Notes under the pieces: generated by a model
Database searches by the model: none
What the model was told of the DNA's origin: nothing
Seen by the model: only the letters and a program-made list of their open reading frames with translations
In this document: piece by piece, positions 7,942 to 17,051 of the stretch
Layout: every line of letters starts with the position of its first letter
How positions within the stretch are numbered: position 1 is the stretch's first letter
Source: Flavobacteriaceae bacterium
Lineage (GTDB): Bacteria; Bacteroidota; Bacteroidia; Flavobacteriales; Weeksellaceae
NCBI GenBank assembly: GCA_030538275.1
Contig: JAUNUH010000001.1
Location: 62,001 to 126,000, forward strand
Direction of reading: 5' to 3'
DNA length: 64,000 bases
Translations under genes and position numbers: made by a program

Positions 7942-9771
7942 ATGAGAAATATTTTTACATTCTTGGTTTGTTTTTTTTCTGTGGTAATTTCTGCACAGGA
8001 AGATACGATAGTATTAAAGGATTTGGTGGTTACCGACATTCGAATTCAAAAAAATAAAACCCAATATATTCAAAAATTAAATGACTCTGTCATTGCGAGT
8101 AATTCACCTCTTTTATCGGAAATTTTAAATTATAATACCCCTGTTTACTTCAAAGAAAATGGTTATGGAATGGTTTCATCACCTTCTTTTCGAGGTACAA
8201 CGGCTTCTCAAACCACAGTTTTATGGAACGGTTTACGTATTAATTCTGGTTTTTTGGGTCAGACCGACTTCAATACGATTTCCAGTTTGGGTTATGATGA
8301 AATTTTGGTAAAACCCGGTGGTGGAAGTGTAGCACATGGTTCTGGAGCGATTGGTGGAAGTGTGCATTTAAATCATAAACTCAGATTCAACAAGGGATTA
8401 AAGAATAGAATATTGTTTTCTTGGGGTGACTATAATACCTTTAATTATTATTTAAATTCGGCGTATTCCAACGATAAATTCGCTGTGGATGTTGGATTCA
8501 ACCGTAATAGCTCCGACAATGATTATGAAGTAAAAGAATTAAATTATATCAACGAAAATGGACAGTTTTATAATCAAACTTTCAATGTAAATGCAGGATA
8601 CAAATTCAATGAATTTCATCGAATTTCTGCTTTTATTGAAAATTATAATGACGAAAGACATTTTTCATTGACCATGCCGGGTGCCAATAAAACCAAATAT
8701 CAGAATCAAAATTTACGAAGTTTACTGCAGTATGATCAAAGTTGGAATCGATTAACATCGGTCGTAAAATTGGCTTTGATGAAAGAAAACTGGGATTTTT
8801 GGCAGCAATTGGAAGCTAATTCTTTTTCGGGTGGCGAAATTCAAAGTTGGCTTGCTGGTTATGATGGAAGTTTTGCATTGAATCCAAAGGCAAATATTGA
8901 TTTTTTTGCGCAGTACAGGAAAGACAAAGCCACAGGTAGTGGTGGTGGAATAGAAGAAGTTGGGATGGATTATGCGCATTCGGGCATTCTATTTTCTCAC
9001 CAGATTTTCCATAAATTTTACTACGAAGCTGGCATAAGAAAAGAATTTGGAACTGAATACGACAGCCCATTACTATTCTCTTTTTCGGCGGAATATATTC
9101 CGATAAAAGCTTACGAAATTCATTTTAATTATTCAAAAAATTTCAAAATGCCATCATTCAATGATTTATACTGGCAACCAGGGGGTAACCCCGATTTGAA
9201 AGCTGAAACTGCTATTCAATTTGAAATGGTAAATATCTTCAAATTTCAACGGAATCAACTGGGTTTCAATCTGTATCACAATCAAGTAAAAGATATGATA
9301 AGATGGCTGCCGAGTGGTATGATGTATTGGAGTCCAATGAATGTAGATGAGGTGAAAATTCGGGGATTAGAGGTTTTTTCTGAATTTAAAAAATCAGTTG
9401 GAAAGCATCATTTTTCATTGAATAATTCGTATGCTTATACCGAATCGGTGAATCCACAAACTGGTAAACAATTGAGTTATGTTCCATTTCATAAAATAAA
9501 CGGAACCTTTTCTCATCAATTCCATAATTTCTCTTGGTTTTTTCAAGGATTATACACCGGCAAAATATTTACTACCGTAGATGAAAATCCAGATTATACT
9601 TTGTCTGATTATCAGGTGTTTAATTTAGGATTTAAATATCTTTTTGGTAAAAAAATAAAATTTGAGCCTGGGTTTTTTATTAAAAATGTTTTTAATAAGG
9701 CGTATGAGGCTTATCCATATCGTATCATGCCTGGAAGAAATATTTCAGCACAAATTCAAATTCAATTTTAA
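7942..9771 (+). CDS. btuB: TonB-dependent cobalamin receptor BtuB
   Basis: 609 residues from the ATG at 7942; the in-frame TTG at 7933 would lie in the riboswitch stem. Signal peptide MRNIFTFLVCFFSVVISAQ, a TonB-box-like DTIVLKDLVV just after it, a plug domain (about 45-150, with PSFRGTTASQTTVLWNGLRI and PGGGSVAHGSGAIGG) and a 22-strand barrel ending in an aromatic residue (IQIQF). It imports corrinoids across the outer membrane using TonB energy. Specificity is inferred from the B12 riboswitch and short BtuB-like length. It is followed 18 bp later by a secreted beta-propeller, forming a two-gene unit closed by a terminator. Confidence 0.93.
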   Translation: MRNIFTFLVCFFSVVISAQEDTIVLKDLVVTDIRIQKNKTQYIQKLNDSVIASNSPLLSEILNYNTPVYFKENGYGMVSSPSFRGTTASQTTVLWNGLRINSGFLGQTDFNTISSLGYDEILVKPGGGSVAHGSGAIGGSVHLNHKLRFNKGLKNRILFSWGDYNTFNYYLNSAYSNDKFAVDVGFNRNSSDNDYEVKELNYINENGQFYNQTFNVNAGYKFNEFHRISAFIENYNDERHFSLTMPGANKTKYQNQNLRSLLQYDQSWNRLTSVVKLALMKENWDFWQQLEANSFSGGEIQSWLAGYDGSFALNPKANIDFFAQYRKDKATGSGGGIEEVGMDYAHSGILFSHQIFHKFYYEAGIRKEFGTEYDSPLLFSFSAEYIPIKAYEIHFNYSKNFKMPSFNDLYWQPGGNPDLKAETAIQFEMVNIFKFQRNQLGFNLYHNQVKDMIRWLPSGMMYWSPMNVDEVKIRGLEVFSEFKKSVGKHHFSLNNSYAYTESVNPQTGKQLSYVPFHKINGTFSHQFHNFSWFFQGLYTGKIFTTVDENPDYTLSDYQVFNLGFKYLFGKKIKFEPGFFIKNVFNKAYEAYPYRIMPGRNISAQIQIQF

Positions 9772-9789
9772 TTATCTAAATATCTAATT

Positions 9790-11052
9790 ATGAGTTTATT
9801 TTACAAAGTTTTATCATCCCGATTTTGGGCAATTTTATTAATTTCTGGGTTTTTATCAGCGCAATATGACCAGGGAATTATCATTTCCAACGAGGGGAAC
9901 TTTGGCGCGCCTAATGCAGAAGTTTCGTTTTATAATCCACAAAATCAACAGGTTATAAACAATGTGTATTCTACAGCCAACAATGAGCCCTTGGGTGATG
10001 TTTTGCAACATATTGGTTTCTACGGAGATAAGGCTTATTTGGTTTTAAACAATTCAAACAAAGTGGTTGTTGTAAATAGATCCACTTTTGTGAAAGAGGC
10101 AGAAGTTTCACAAAATGTGGTTTTACCTCGATATATTACCTTCAATAATGATAAGTATTATGTTTCCAATTCGGTTACAAATTCTGTTTCTTCTTATTCG
10201 ATTTCCAACAATACACCTTTGCAGAATATTACAGTAGCTGGTGCTCCAGAAAATGTAGAATCTATTGGGAATCATGTGTTTGCCCAGATTGGATGGTATG
10301 CAAGCGGTAATGTAATTTCGGTAATTAATTCTTCAAACGATACTTTATTACAAAATATTGAATTAAGCCCCGGCGGTTTGAACGGAATGGTGGCCAACGA
10401 CACGCATTTGTATGTACTTACAACAGGTGCTACCTTCATGCATATTTTCAAAATCAATGGTACAAGTCTGGAAATTGAAGCCGAGTTTCATACAGAAAAT
10501 ATAGCCAGTGCATCAAAATTTACCATAGAAGATGATTTATTATTCTTCGTGGCCAATGGTAACCAGGTGTATAGTTTGCCTACAAGTTTGGAAGGGAACC
10601 CTGTATTGATTTTGAATGAATCCAATTCAACCTGGAGTACATTTTATGGATTCAACGTGTGGAATGGATTTGTTTATTCGGGTGATGCCAGTGGTTTTAC
10701 CGCTCCATCTCAAGTCAAAGTTTATCAAATCGGAAGTTCATCACCCACCACTCAATTCTCTACTGGAATTGGTGTAAATGGTTTTTATTTGAATGATGGA
10801 AATATGTCGGTAGAGGATTCTTTTGCAAATAAAATTCAATTATCAATTTACCCCAATCCTGCCAAAGATTTCATCCAAATACAAGGTATAGATAGGGCAG
10901 AAGTCAGCATTTACAATGTGTATGGTCAAAGGTTAAAATCAATCAATTGGAAGGGTGAAAGGCTAAATATCAGCGATTTAACATCTGGATTGTATTTTGT
11001 TGTTTTCTCAACAGAAAATGGCATTATAACAAAAAAACTTCTAGTGAGATAG
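9790..11052 (+). CDS. BtuG-like surface beta-propeller with T9SS sorting domain
   Basis: 420 residues: a signal sequence (about 1-24, ending FLSAQ), a YncE/DUF5074-like propeller (about 27-340, with repeated blocks such as GDKAYLVLNNSNKVVVVN and DKYYVSNSVTNSVSSYSI), and a type A T9SS C-terminal domain (about 345-420: SIYPNPAKDFIQI, VSIYNVYGQRLKS, SGLYFVVFS, KKLLVR). It is co-transcribed with btuB under the B12 riboswitch. In Bacteroides, BtuG propeller lipoproteins cap BtuB and capture cobalamin; position and fold make the same role likely here, but anchoring would be through T9SS rather than a lipid. The cobalamin-binding role is inference. Confidence 0.8.
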   Translation: MSLFYKVLSSRFWAILLISGFLSAQYDQGIIISNEGNFGAPNAEVSFYNPQNQQVINNVYSTANNEPLGDVLQHIGFYGDKAYLVLNNSNKVVVVNRSTFVKEAEVSQNVVLPRYITFNNDKYYVSNSVTNSVSSYSISNNTPLQNITVAGAPENVESIGNHVFAQIGWYASGNVISVINSSNDTLLQNIELSPGGLNGMVANDTHLYVLTTGATFMHIFKINGTSLEIEAEFHTENIASASKFTIEDDLLFFVANGNQVYSLPTSLEGNPVLILNESNSTWSTFYGFNVWNGFVYSGDASGFTAPSQVKVYQIGSSSPTTQFSTGIGVNGFYLNDGNMSVEDSFANKIQLSIYPNPAKDFIQIQGIDRAEVSIYNVYGQRLKSINWKGERLNISDLTSGLYFVVFSTENGIITKKLLVR

Positions 11053-11077
11053 GATAAAACTTAGTTCCAAATTAAAT

Positions 11078-11118
11078 AAAAACCACTGGAGATATTCAAT
11101 TATTTCCAGTGGTTTTTT
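11078..11118. terminator. Bidirectional intrinsic terminator
   Basis: AAAAACCACTGGA (11078-11090) pairs with TCCAGTGGTTTTT (11105-11117). It ends the btuB unit and, on the other strand, ettA. Confidence 0.85.
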
Positions 11119-11158
11119 ATTGATTTCAATCTCTTTTTAGAAAAAAATTGATTTGTCT

Positions 11159-12853
11159 TTAATCTCTGCTTAATTTTCGGTATTTAATGCGTTTTGGCAT
11201 TAAATCTCCACCCAATCGTTTTTTCTTATTCTCTTCGTAATCACTAAAGCTGCCTTCAAAATAATAAACCTCTGAATTACCCTCAAATGCCAGTATATGC
11301 GTACAAACCCTGTCCAGAAACCATCTATCGTGACTGATGATTACAGCACATCCTGCAAAATTTTCCAGGCCTTCTTCCAGAGCGCGCAAAGTGTTCACAT
11401 CCAGATCATTGGTAGGCTCGTCCAATAAAAGTACATTTCCTTCTTCTTTCAAGGTCATCGCTAAATGCAGCCGGTTTCGTTCACCACCAGAAAGTTGAGA
11501 AACTTTTTTATTTTGTTCATTTCCACTGAAATTAAAACGACTCAAATATGCTCGCGAATTAACTTGTCTGCCGCCCATCATTACCAATTCTTGTCCATGG
11601 CTGAAGTTTTCCCAAATCGTTTTTTCTGGATCAATTTTGGCGTGAGACTGATCTACGTAGGCTAATTTTGCCGTTTCACCCACTTCAAAAGTTCCGCTGT
11701 CGGGTTCTACTTCGTCCATAATCATTTTGAAAATAGTAGATTTTCCTGCTCCATTGGGTCCAATAATTCCTACTATTCCGGCTTGTGGCAACCTGAAATT
11801 CAAATTGTCGTATAATAATTTATCACCAAATGCCTTCGCAACATTTTTAGCTTCAATCACATTGGTGCCTAATCTTGGACCATTGGGAATATAAATTTCC
11901 AATTTATCATCCAATTGTTTTTGATCTTGATTCATCATTCGATCATAACTTGCCAATCGTGCTTTTTGCTTTGTTTGTCGGCCTTTGGGTGATGTACGAA
12001 CCCATTCCAACTCGCGTTCCAAGGCTTTTTGTCGTTTTCCTGCAGATTTTTGCTCCTGCGCCAGTCGTTTTGATTTCTGGTCTAGCCAAGAAGAATAATT
12101 TCCCTTCCAGGGAATTCCTTCGCCGCGATCTAATTCTAAAATCCAACCTGCAACATTGTCTAGAAAATAGCGATCGTGTGTCACTGCAATCACGGTTCCT
12201 TTGTATTCGGCAAGATGATGTTCTAGCCAGTGCACACTTTCTGCGTCCAGATGGTTGGTGGGCTCATCCAATAGCAAGATATCGGGCTCTTGTAGTAACA
12301 ATCGACAAAGTGCAACGCGGCGTCTTTCGCCTCCCGATAGCACGTTTATAGGCTTATCTGGGTCGGGTGTGCGCAATGCGTCCATGGCAATTTCAAGACG
12401 TGTATCCAGCTCCCAAGCGTTTGTAGCGTCGATCTGGTCTTGTAATTTAGCCTGTCGAGCCATTAATTCATCCATTTTTTCTGGATTTTCATACACTTCT
12501 GGCAAGCCAAACATATCGTTTATTTTGTTGTATTCTTCCAATATATCTACAACTTCTTGCACGCCTTCTTTTACTACTTCTATCACGGTTTTGGAATCAT
12601 CCAAATCGGGTTCTTGTTCCAAAAATCCCACTGTGAATCCAGGTTGAAACTGAACATCACCTTGATAATTTTTTTCCTTTCCTGCAATTATTCGCAAAAG
12701 TGTAGATTTTCCACTGCCGTTCAACCCAAGAATACCAATTTTGGCACCGTAGAAAAAACTTAAATGTATATTTTTTAATACAGGAGTTTGTGCATTTGGA
12801 TAGGTTTTGGAAACCCTAGACATAGAAAAAATAATCTTTTTATCGTCTGACAT
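11159..12853 (-). CDS. ettA: EttA, ABC-F energy-dependent translational throttle
   Basis: 564 residues with two ABC ATPase domains and no membrane segments. Walker A motifs are GLNGSGKST and GPNGAGKST, signature motifs are LSGGERRRVALCR and LSGGERNRLHLAM, and the Walker B ends LLLDEPTNHLD and LLLDEPTNDLD. The linker between domains has the long basic helix with the arm region typical of EttA (~555-565 aa). It binds the ribosomal E site and gates entry into elongation in response to ATP/ADP ratio. Single gene, ATG start at 12853. Confidence 0.94.
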   Translation of the reverse strand: MSDDKKIIFSMSRVSKTYPNAQTPVLKNIHLSFFYGAKIGILGLNGSGKSTLLRIIAGKEKNYQGDVQFQPGFTVGFLEQEPDLDDSKTVIEVVKEGVQEVVDILEEYNKINDMFGLPEVYENPEKMDELMARQAKLQDQIDATNAWELDTRLEIAMDALRTPDPDKPINVLSGGERRRVALCRLLLQEPDILLLDEPTNHLDAESVHWLEHHLAEYKGTVIAVTHDRYFLDNVAGWILELDRGEGIPWKGNYSSWLDQKSKRLAQEQKSAGKRQKALERELEWVRTSPKGRQTKQKARLASYDRMMNQDQKQLDDKLEIYIPNGPRLGTNVIEAKNVAKAFGDKLLYDNLNFRLPQAGIVGIIGPNGAGKSTIFKMIMDEVEPDSGTFEVGETAKLAYVDQSHAKIDPEKTIWENFSHGQELVMMGGRQVNSRAYLSRFNFSGNEQNKKVSQLSGGERNRLHLAMTLKEEGNVLLLDEPTNDLDVNTLRALEEGLENFAGCAVIISHDRWFLDRVCTHILAFEGNSEVYYFEGSFSDYEENKKKRLGGDLMPKRIKYRKLSRD

Positions 12854-12918
12854 AATTTGTGAAATTTAAAAGTGAAAGATACAGCATTTTGACTTGATTT
12901 TGTATTCTTCTTTTATAA

Positions 12919-15141
12919 TTAGAATTCAACGGAAAATATTGAGGTAGTGGATAATTGGTTTAAAATTTCTTCAAAATTGGATTCTTGCGGATTTGGCATT
13001 TTGGCATTGTAAATTTTCCCTTCCTTGTCAATCAATATAAATCTGGGAATTTGATTAATTCCCATTTGTGGTAAAACAGATTGGTTTTTCAGCCAAAATT
13101 GAGACACATTCGAAGATTTATTTTTAATGTCCAATTCCCATTTTTGCTTGTCTTCATCTACACTAACTGCAAGAAAAACGATGTCGTCAAGGGATTTATA
13201 TAGCCTGGCTTGATGTTCAAAAACAGGTGAGGATATTTTGCAAGGCGCACACCAAGTAGCCCAGAAATCAATAACGACAAATTTCCCCAAAAATTTATCC
13301 AATCCCGATGAAGCACCGCTTTCATCTTCCAAAATAAGTTGAGGCATCGCCTTGCCTTTTTGTTGATTATTGATTACGATTAATTCATTTTGAATAAAAT
13401 CAACATATTTTTTATCCTGAAAATGCGTTTGATACGTAGAAAAAATCTGATTACGTTCTGCTTCGTTATGGGTTTTATTAAAGAAATTCAATAATTGATT
13501 TTTTAATAAATTATCCTTTTGATTTCCTGCAGGTAATTTCACCAATTCGTTGAAAATTATGCTGTCTGGATTATGACTTCCCTGCTGGGGCAGTAAAGAT
13601 TTGAGTTTCCATTGGTTATAGGAATCAGAGATAAGTAAAATGTGCTCGGGTTGCATCAACAAAGTTTCTAATTCTTCTTTAAATGCTTGGGGCGGAGCAA
13701 ATTTAGTATCCGATGTAGATGTCATTCGTTGATAATCGGCAATGGCATCCAGCATTTTTACGGCAGCTTCTTGAATTTTGGCACTTCTAAAGTCTTCTGA
13801 AAAATAAATATTTTCATGCGTTCGATAATTTTTAATAAACTTTTTATTGGATTCCCATTCTTTTTTGGCCTCTTGATAGAATTTTTCGGGCTCATTTGTG
13901 AATTTTTTTCCATTGACGATATACCAATAAAAATAGGAGTTTTCTTGTTGAGCCATATTTTGAAATTCCTTTTCGGCTTTGCGGCTTCCTTTCATGTCAA
14001 CAGAAAAATTGATGGGATCGTTGTTGACATTCAATTGAATATGATCTCCCTTTGATAATATAAAAGCATAGTTTTTTTTATTAAAATCTAAAAAATAGGG
14101 CTCAAAGGAAATATCATCTTGGGTTTCCCAATAAAATTTACCATTTTCAATTGGAATTTCTGCCACTTTTTCGTTGAGTGAGTAGGTGTATAAAATGGCT
14201 TTTTCAATAGGCGTATTGGATTTGATTTTTCCTTCAATAATCGTTTTATTTTCAAGTTTATGGGGATAATTGGGTTTCGTAATGAAATAATACATTCCAC
14301 CGAAGAATAAAAGTCCTATACATGAGAAAATGATGGCTTTTGGCGTTTTGATAAAAGCATTTTTGAAGCCTCGACGACTGTAAAATAAATATCCTATTAC
14401 AAAAAATAATGCCGCCCACATCACACTCAAATATTCGGTATAATTGAAATAAGAATTCAATTGACTGGAATTGCTTATCGACAGAGAAGTGGATAAATTA
14501 TTATAAACAAAATAATCATATGTTTCTTTTCTTAACAGACCGGCAAAATTGACGATTAATCCAAAGACTCCGATTAAAAATGGCCAAATAAATCCACGAA
14601 TGAGTATTGATAGCATCATTTGTAAGGAAATTATTCCTAAACAGGCAACAAATAAGCGAATAAATGTATGAAAAAGCCAAGCTACGGGAATTTGTGTGCT
14701 AAGATTTTCTTGTTCAAATATTACTTTACTCAAAAGTGAAATTATGATAGAAAAAATCAGATAACTCAGGATGGCAATAATACTTAAAAAAACAAGTGTT
14801 ATAAATTTTCCTGTGTAGATACTAAGGCGACTCACGGGTTGACTTTCCATAAAAATCCAACCGTTATTTTTATGATCGGTTTGTGCAATTCTGGTAGCGG
14901 CGATGATGATGAAAAGCAGTAGAAAAAATCCTCCAAACGCAGATAAATTTCTTTCTATACTATTCATTACAGCAGATTTTTCTATTCCGCTATATTGTTG
15001 CATCGTTTCAATAAAAACGGAACTAACAAGAACTAAGGCCGGTACAAATAATCCAATAATAATCGCTAAATACACCAAGCCCAAATTTTTTATTTTGAGC
15101 CATTCAGCGGCAATGGTTTTAATAATATATTTTAATTCCAT
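12919..15141 (-). CDS. ABC-2 permease fused to periplasmic DUF4369/TlpA thioredoxin
   Basis: A continuous 740-residue frame joining two usually separate proteins. Residues 1-290 form an ABC-2/NatB-like permease with six helices (about 20-45, 67-87, 112-137, 153-180, 183-203, 238-256) plus a seventh at 268-287. Residues ~295-400 look like a DUF4369 domain (NKTIIEGKIKSNTPIEKAIL) and ~600-725 a TlpA/redoxin domain with catalytic WCAPC (W630-C634), preceded by FVVIDFWAT, and the cis-Pro region NQIPRFIL. The extra seventh helix would place the thioredoxin domain in the periplasm. It lies 7 bp after its ATPase gene. Substrate unknown; a thiol-linked export role is inference. Confidence 0.85.
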   Translation of the reverse strand: MELKYIIKTIAAEWLKIKNLGLVYLAIIIGLFVPALVLVSSVFIETMQQYSGIEKSAVMNSIERNLSAFGGFFLLLFIIIAATRIAQTDHKNNGWIFMESQPVSRLSIYTGKFITLVFLSIIAILSYLIFSIIISLLSKVIFEQENLSTQIPVAWLFHTFIRLFVACLGIISLQMMLSILIRGFIWPFLIGVFGLIVNFAGLLRKETYDYFVYNNLSTSLSISNSSQLNSYFNYTEYLSVMWAALFFVIGYLFYSRRGFKNAFIKTPKAIIFSCIGLLFFGGMYYFITKPNYPHKLENKTIIEGKIKSNTPIEKAILYTYSLNEKVAEIPIENGKFYWETQDDISFEPYFLDFNKKNYAFILSKGDHIQLNVNNDPINFSVDMKGSRKAEKEFQNMAQQENSYFYWYIVNGKKFTNEPEKFYQEAKKEWESNKKFIKNYRTHENIYFSEDFRSAKIQEAAVKMLDAIADYQRMTSTSDTKFAPPQAFKEELETLLMQPEHILLISDSYNQWKLKSLLPQQGSHNPDSIIFNELVKLPAGNQKDNLLKNQLLNFFNKTHNEAERNQIFSTYQTHFQDKKYVDFIQNELIVINNQQKGKAMPQLILEDESGASSGLDKFLGKFVVIDFWATWCAPCKISSPVFEHQARLYKSLDDIVFLAVSVDEDKQKWELDIKNKSSNVSQFWLKNQSVLPQMGINQIPRFILIDKEGKIYNAKMPNPQESNFEEILNQLSTTSIFSVEF

Positions 15142-15148
15142 GATTTTT

Positions 15149-16039
15149 TTATTTTGTAATTTCCATGAACCAGTCTTCTAATGCGCCGGCAGCAGAAATT
15201 TGATAGATTTCGGCGCCGTTTTCGACCAGTTTTTTGTTGATTTGTGCAATAACGCGTGGAGAACTCGTTTGTACAGACAATTCATTTTCATTGAGTAATT
15301 CTGCATGGGGAATAAGTTCAATGTATTTTTCTGCATTTTCTAAACCAAATTTGGTTCGTTGGAATCGATAAAGTTCGTTCAAATGTTCTGTACTTCCTTC
15401 AAATTTCATTTCACCATGAGAAATAATTCCCAAATGGGTAACCATTTTTTCGATTTCTTGAAGCAAATGACTCGAAATGAATATCGTAACTCCGTTTTCT
15501 CGATTGATTTTTTTGAGTAATTCACGAATTTCTGCCATTCCGCCAGGATCTAAACCGTTTACCGGCTCATCCAGAATCAATAGTTCTGGATCGCTTATCA
15601 GCGCCAAGGCTATAGCCAATCGCTGTTTCATGCCCAATGAATATTTTTTCATTTTGATATTTTTGGCATGAGTCAGATTTACTTTTTCCAGTACTTCATC
15701 AATTTTTGATACATTCAAATCACGAATGATACAGATGATTTTTAAATTATCAAAACCCGATAAATGGTCATAAAATGCAGGATAATCTATTAAAGATCCA
15801 ATTTTTTGAAGAGCTTGAGGATAAACTTCTGAAATCGGTTTGCCAAAAACCTTTACAGCGTTTTGGTCATCATTGAGCAAACCCATAAGCAAACGCATTG
15901 TCGTAGATTTTCCTGCGCCGTTTGCACCCAAAAATCCATAAATCGAACCTTTTGGAACTTTAATATTTACGTTTTTTAAAATGGGTTTATTCTTGTCAAA
16001 CTCAAAATTTAATTCATCTATTTCAATGATATTTTCCAT
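15149..16039 (-). CDS. ABC transporter ATP-binding protein (DrrA/NatA type)
   Basis: A 296-residue ATPase subunit. Walker A GANGAGKST, signature YSLGMKQRLAIA, Walker B LLILDEPVNGLD and the switch His in FISSHLLQEIEK are intact. The C-terminal ~80 residues form the regulatory extension typical of the bacitracin/lantibiotic-exporter-like ATPases. It is translated just upstream of the fused permease-thioredoxin gene, so the two make one exporter at the inner membrane. The region before the start holds no other gene of the unit. Confidence 0.92.
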   Translation of the reverse strand: MENIIEIDELNFEFDKNKPILKNVNIKVPKGSIYGFLGANGAGKSTTMRLLMGLLNDDQNAVKVFGKPISEVYPQALQKIGSLIDYPAFYDHLSGFDNLKIICIIRDLNVSKIDEVLEKVNLTHAKNIKMKKYSLGMKQRLAIALALISDPELLILDEPVNGLDPGGMAEIRELLKKINRENGVTIFISSHLLQEIEKMVTHLGIISHGEMKFEGSTEHLNELYRFQRTKFGLENAEKYIELIPHAELLNENELSVQTSSPRVIAQINKKLVENGAEIYQISAAGALEDWFMEITK

Positions 16040-16144
16040 AAAAATTGTCGTTTGCTAATCTGTCGGTTTCACTACGAAATAGTTACATTTAACTTTGAGG
16101 ATTAAATTTATCATTGAAAAAATATTACCAAAAAAATAAATTTA

Positions 16145-16175
16145 TTTGCAAAATATTTATTTATTATTATTTTTG
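16145..16175 (+). promoter_or_regulatory. Flavobacterial -33/-7 promoter
   Basis: TTTG at 16145-16148, 19 bp, then TATTTTTG at 16168-16175. This is an exact match to the TTTG-N19-TAnnTTTG promoter of Bacteroidota and lies 25 bp before the lipocalin-like gene start. Confidence 0.75.
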
Positions 16176-16200
16176 TAGAAAATTTTTAAATTTAAAACAA

Positions 16201-16614
16201 ATGAAAAATCTCTACTTTTTAATTGCCACTATTTTGTTGATTGGCTTTACAGCTTGCAATAATGACGATGATAATTCCTCGACGCAAACCTTAATTGGGA
16301 AATGGAAATTTGAACAACAAGGATATTTAATAAATGGACAAGAAATTTTGGAACCTTATGAAAATGATTGCCCTACCAAATTTGATCATGTTGAATTTTT
16401 GAACAATGGGATAACAAAAGATTTTTATTATGGTGTGGATTGCCGTGAGTATGTAGATAATGGCACTTGGTCGCAATCTGGAAATATGCTTAGCCTTCTT
16501 TTTGAAGATTTTCAAACGCAAGTTGAAATTTTATCTCTTACCAATTCCAGCCTGAAAGTGAAAACTATTGATGAAGATAATATGGTAAATATTTCGATAC
16601 TCAGTCGTATGTAA
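16201..16614 (+). CDS. Lipocalin-like lipoprotein
   Basis: 137 residues from the ATG at 16201, which is directly downstream of a good promoter; in-frame codons further upstream overlap the promoter and are unlikely to be translated. Lipoprotein signal MKNLYFLIATILLIGFTAC (Cys19), an Asn/Asp-rich spacer, then LIGKWKFEQQGYLINGQEI, the entry motif of Bacteroidota lipocalin-like domains (G-x-W), and repeated beta strands including NGTWSQSGNML. Probably anchored in the envelope. Ligand and role unknown. Confidence 0.75.
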   Translation: MKNLYFLIATILLIGFTACNNDDDNSSTQTLIGKWKFEQQGYLINGQEILEPYENDCPTKFDHVEFLNNGITKDFYYGVDCREYVDNGTWSQSGNMLSLLFEDFQTQVEILSLTNSSLKVKTIDEDNMVNISILSRM

Positions 16615-16636
16615 AACAATTTACGATAAAATGAAA

Positions 16637-16669
16637 CATCCCGAAATCACGATTTCGGGATGTTTTTTT
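16637..16669. terminator. Intrinsic terminator
   Basis: CATCCCGAAATC (16637-16648) pairs perfectly with GATTTCGGGATG (16651-16662), then seven T. It ends the lipocalin-like gene. Confidence 0.92.
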
Positions 16670-16688
16670 ATAACTATGAATAAATAAA

Positions 16689-17015
16689 TCAATCATAAAT
16701 AAATTCAGCTAAGATTACATCTTCTTCCAAATCGAATTCATGATTGGGTTGATCGTTGAAATATACATCATAAATCACCTCTTTGGCGAAAGTTTCGTCT
16801 TGCGGATTGATTTCTACTTTATTTAATTGCCAAATACCCAGACCCGTCATAAGCACAATGAGCAAACTTGCAGCCGCTTGAAAAATGGGTTTGGAATAAA
16901 AAGGGATAATTTTGGTGGATTGGGTTGAGATACCAGTTTTTGCCAGTATTTCTGATTCCATTTGATCGAAATAATCCTGAGGGATTTTGAATTTATTTGA
17001 TAAATCTTTTTTCAT
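16689..17015 (-). CDS. Small membrane protein, probable anti-sigma partner
   Basis: 108 residues: a soluble N terminus with KIPQDYFDQMESEILAK, a form seen in cytosolic parts of short Bacteroidota anti-sigma-like proteins, one membrane helix (about 49-66, FQAAASLLIVLMTGLGIW) and an acidic C terminus. It follows the ECF sigma gene by 36 bp in the same direction. Position and topology suggest that it tethers or restrains that sigma factor; no zinc-finger anti-sigma motif is seen, so the role is inferred. Confidence 0.6.
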   Translation of the reverse strand: MKKDLSNKFKIPQDYFDQMESEILAKTGISTQSTKIIPFYSKPIFQAAASLLIVLMTGLGIWQLNKVEINPQDETFAKEVIYDVYFNDQPNHEFDLEEDVILAEFIYD

Positions 17016-17051
17016 GATGTTGATATTTAGACAGCTAAATTTATAAATGGT

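Noticed and set aside
11875..12763. Long plus-strand ORFs (130-158 codons) opposite ettA
   Set aside because: They are shadows of the strongly supported ettA frame; the same applies to ORFs opposite the RND, Rhs and ccoN genes.
16114..16200. Longer N terminus for the lipocalin-like lipoprotein
   Set aside because: The extra codons cover the -33/-7 promoter and would hide the lipoprotein signal peptide.
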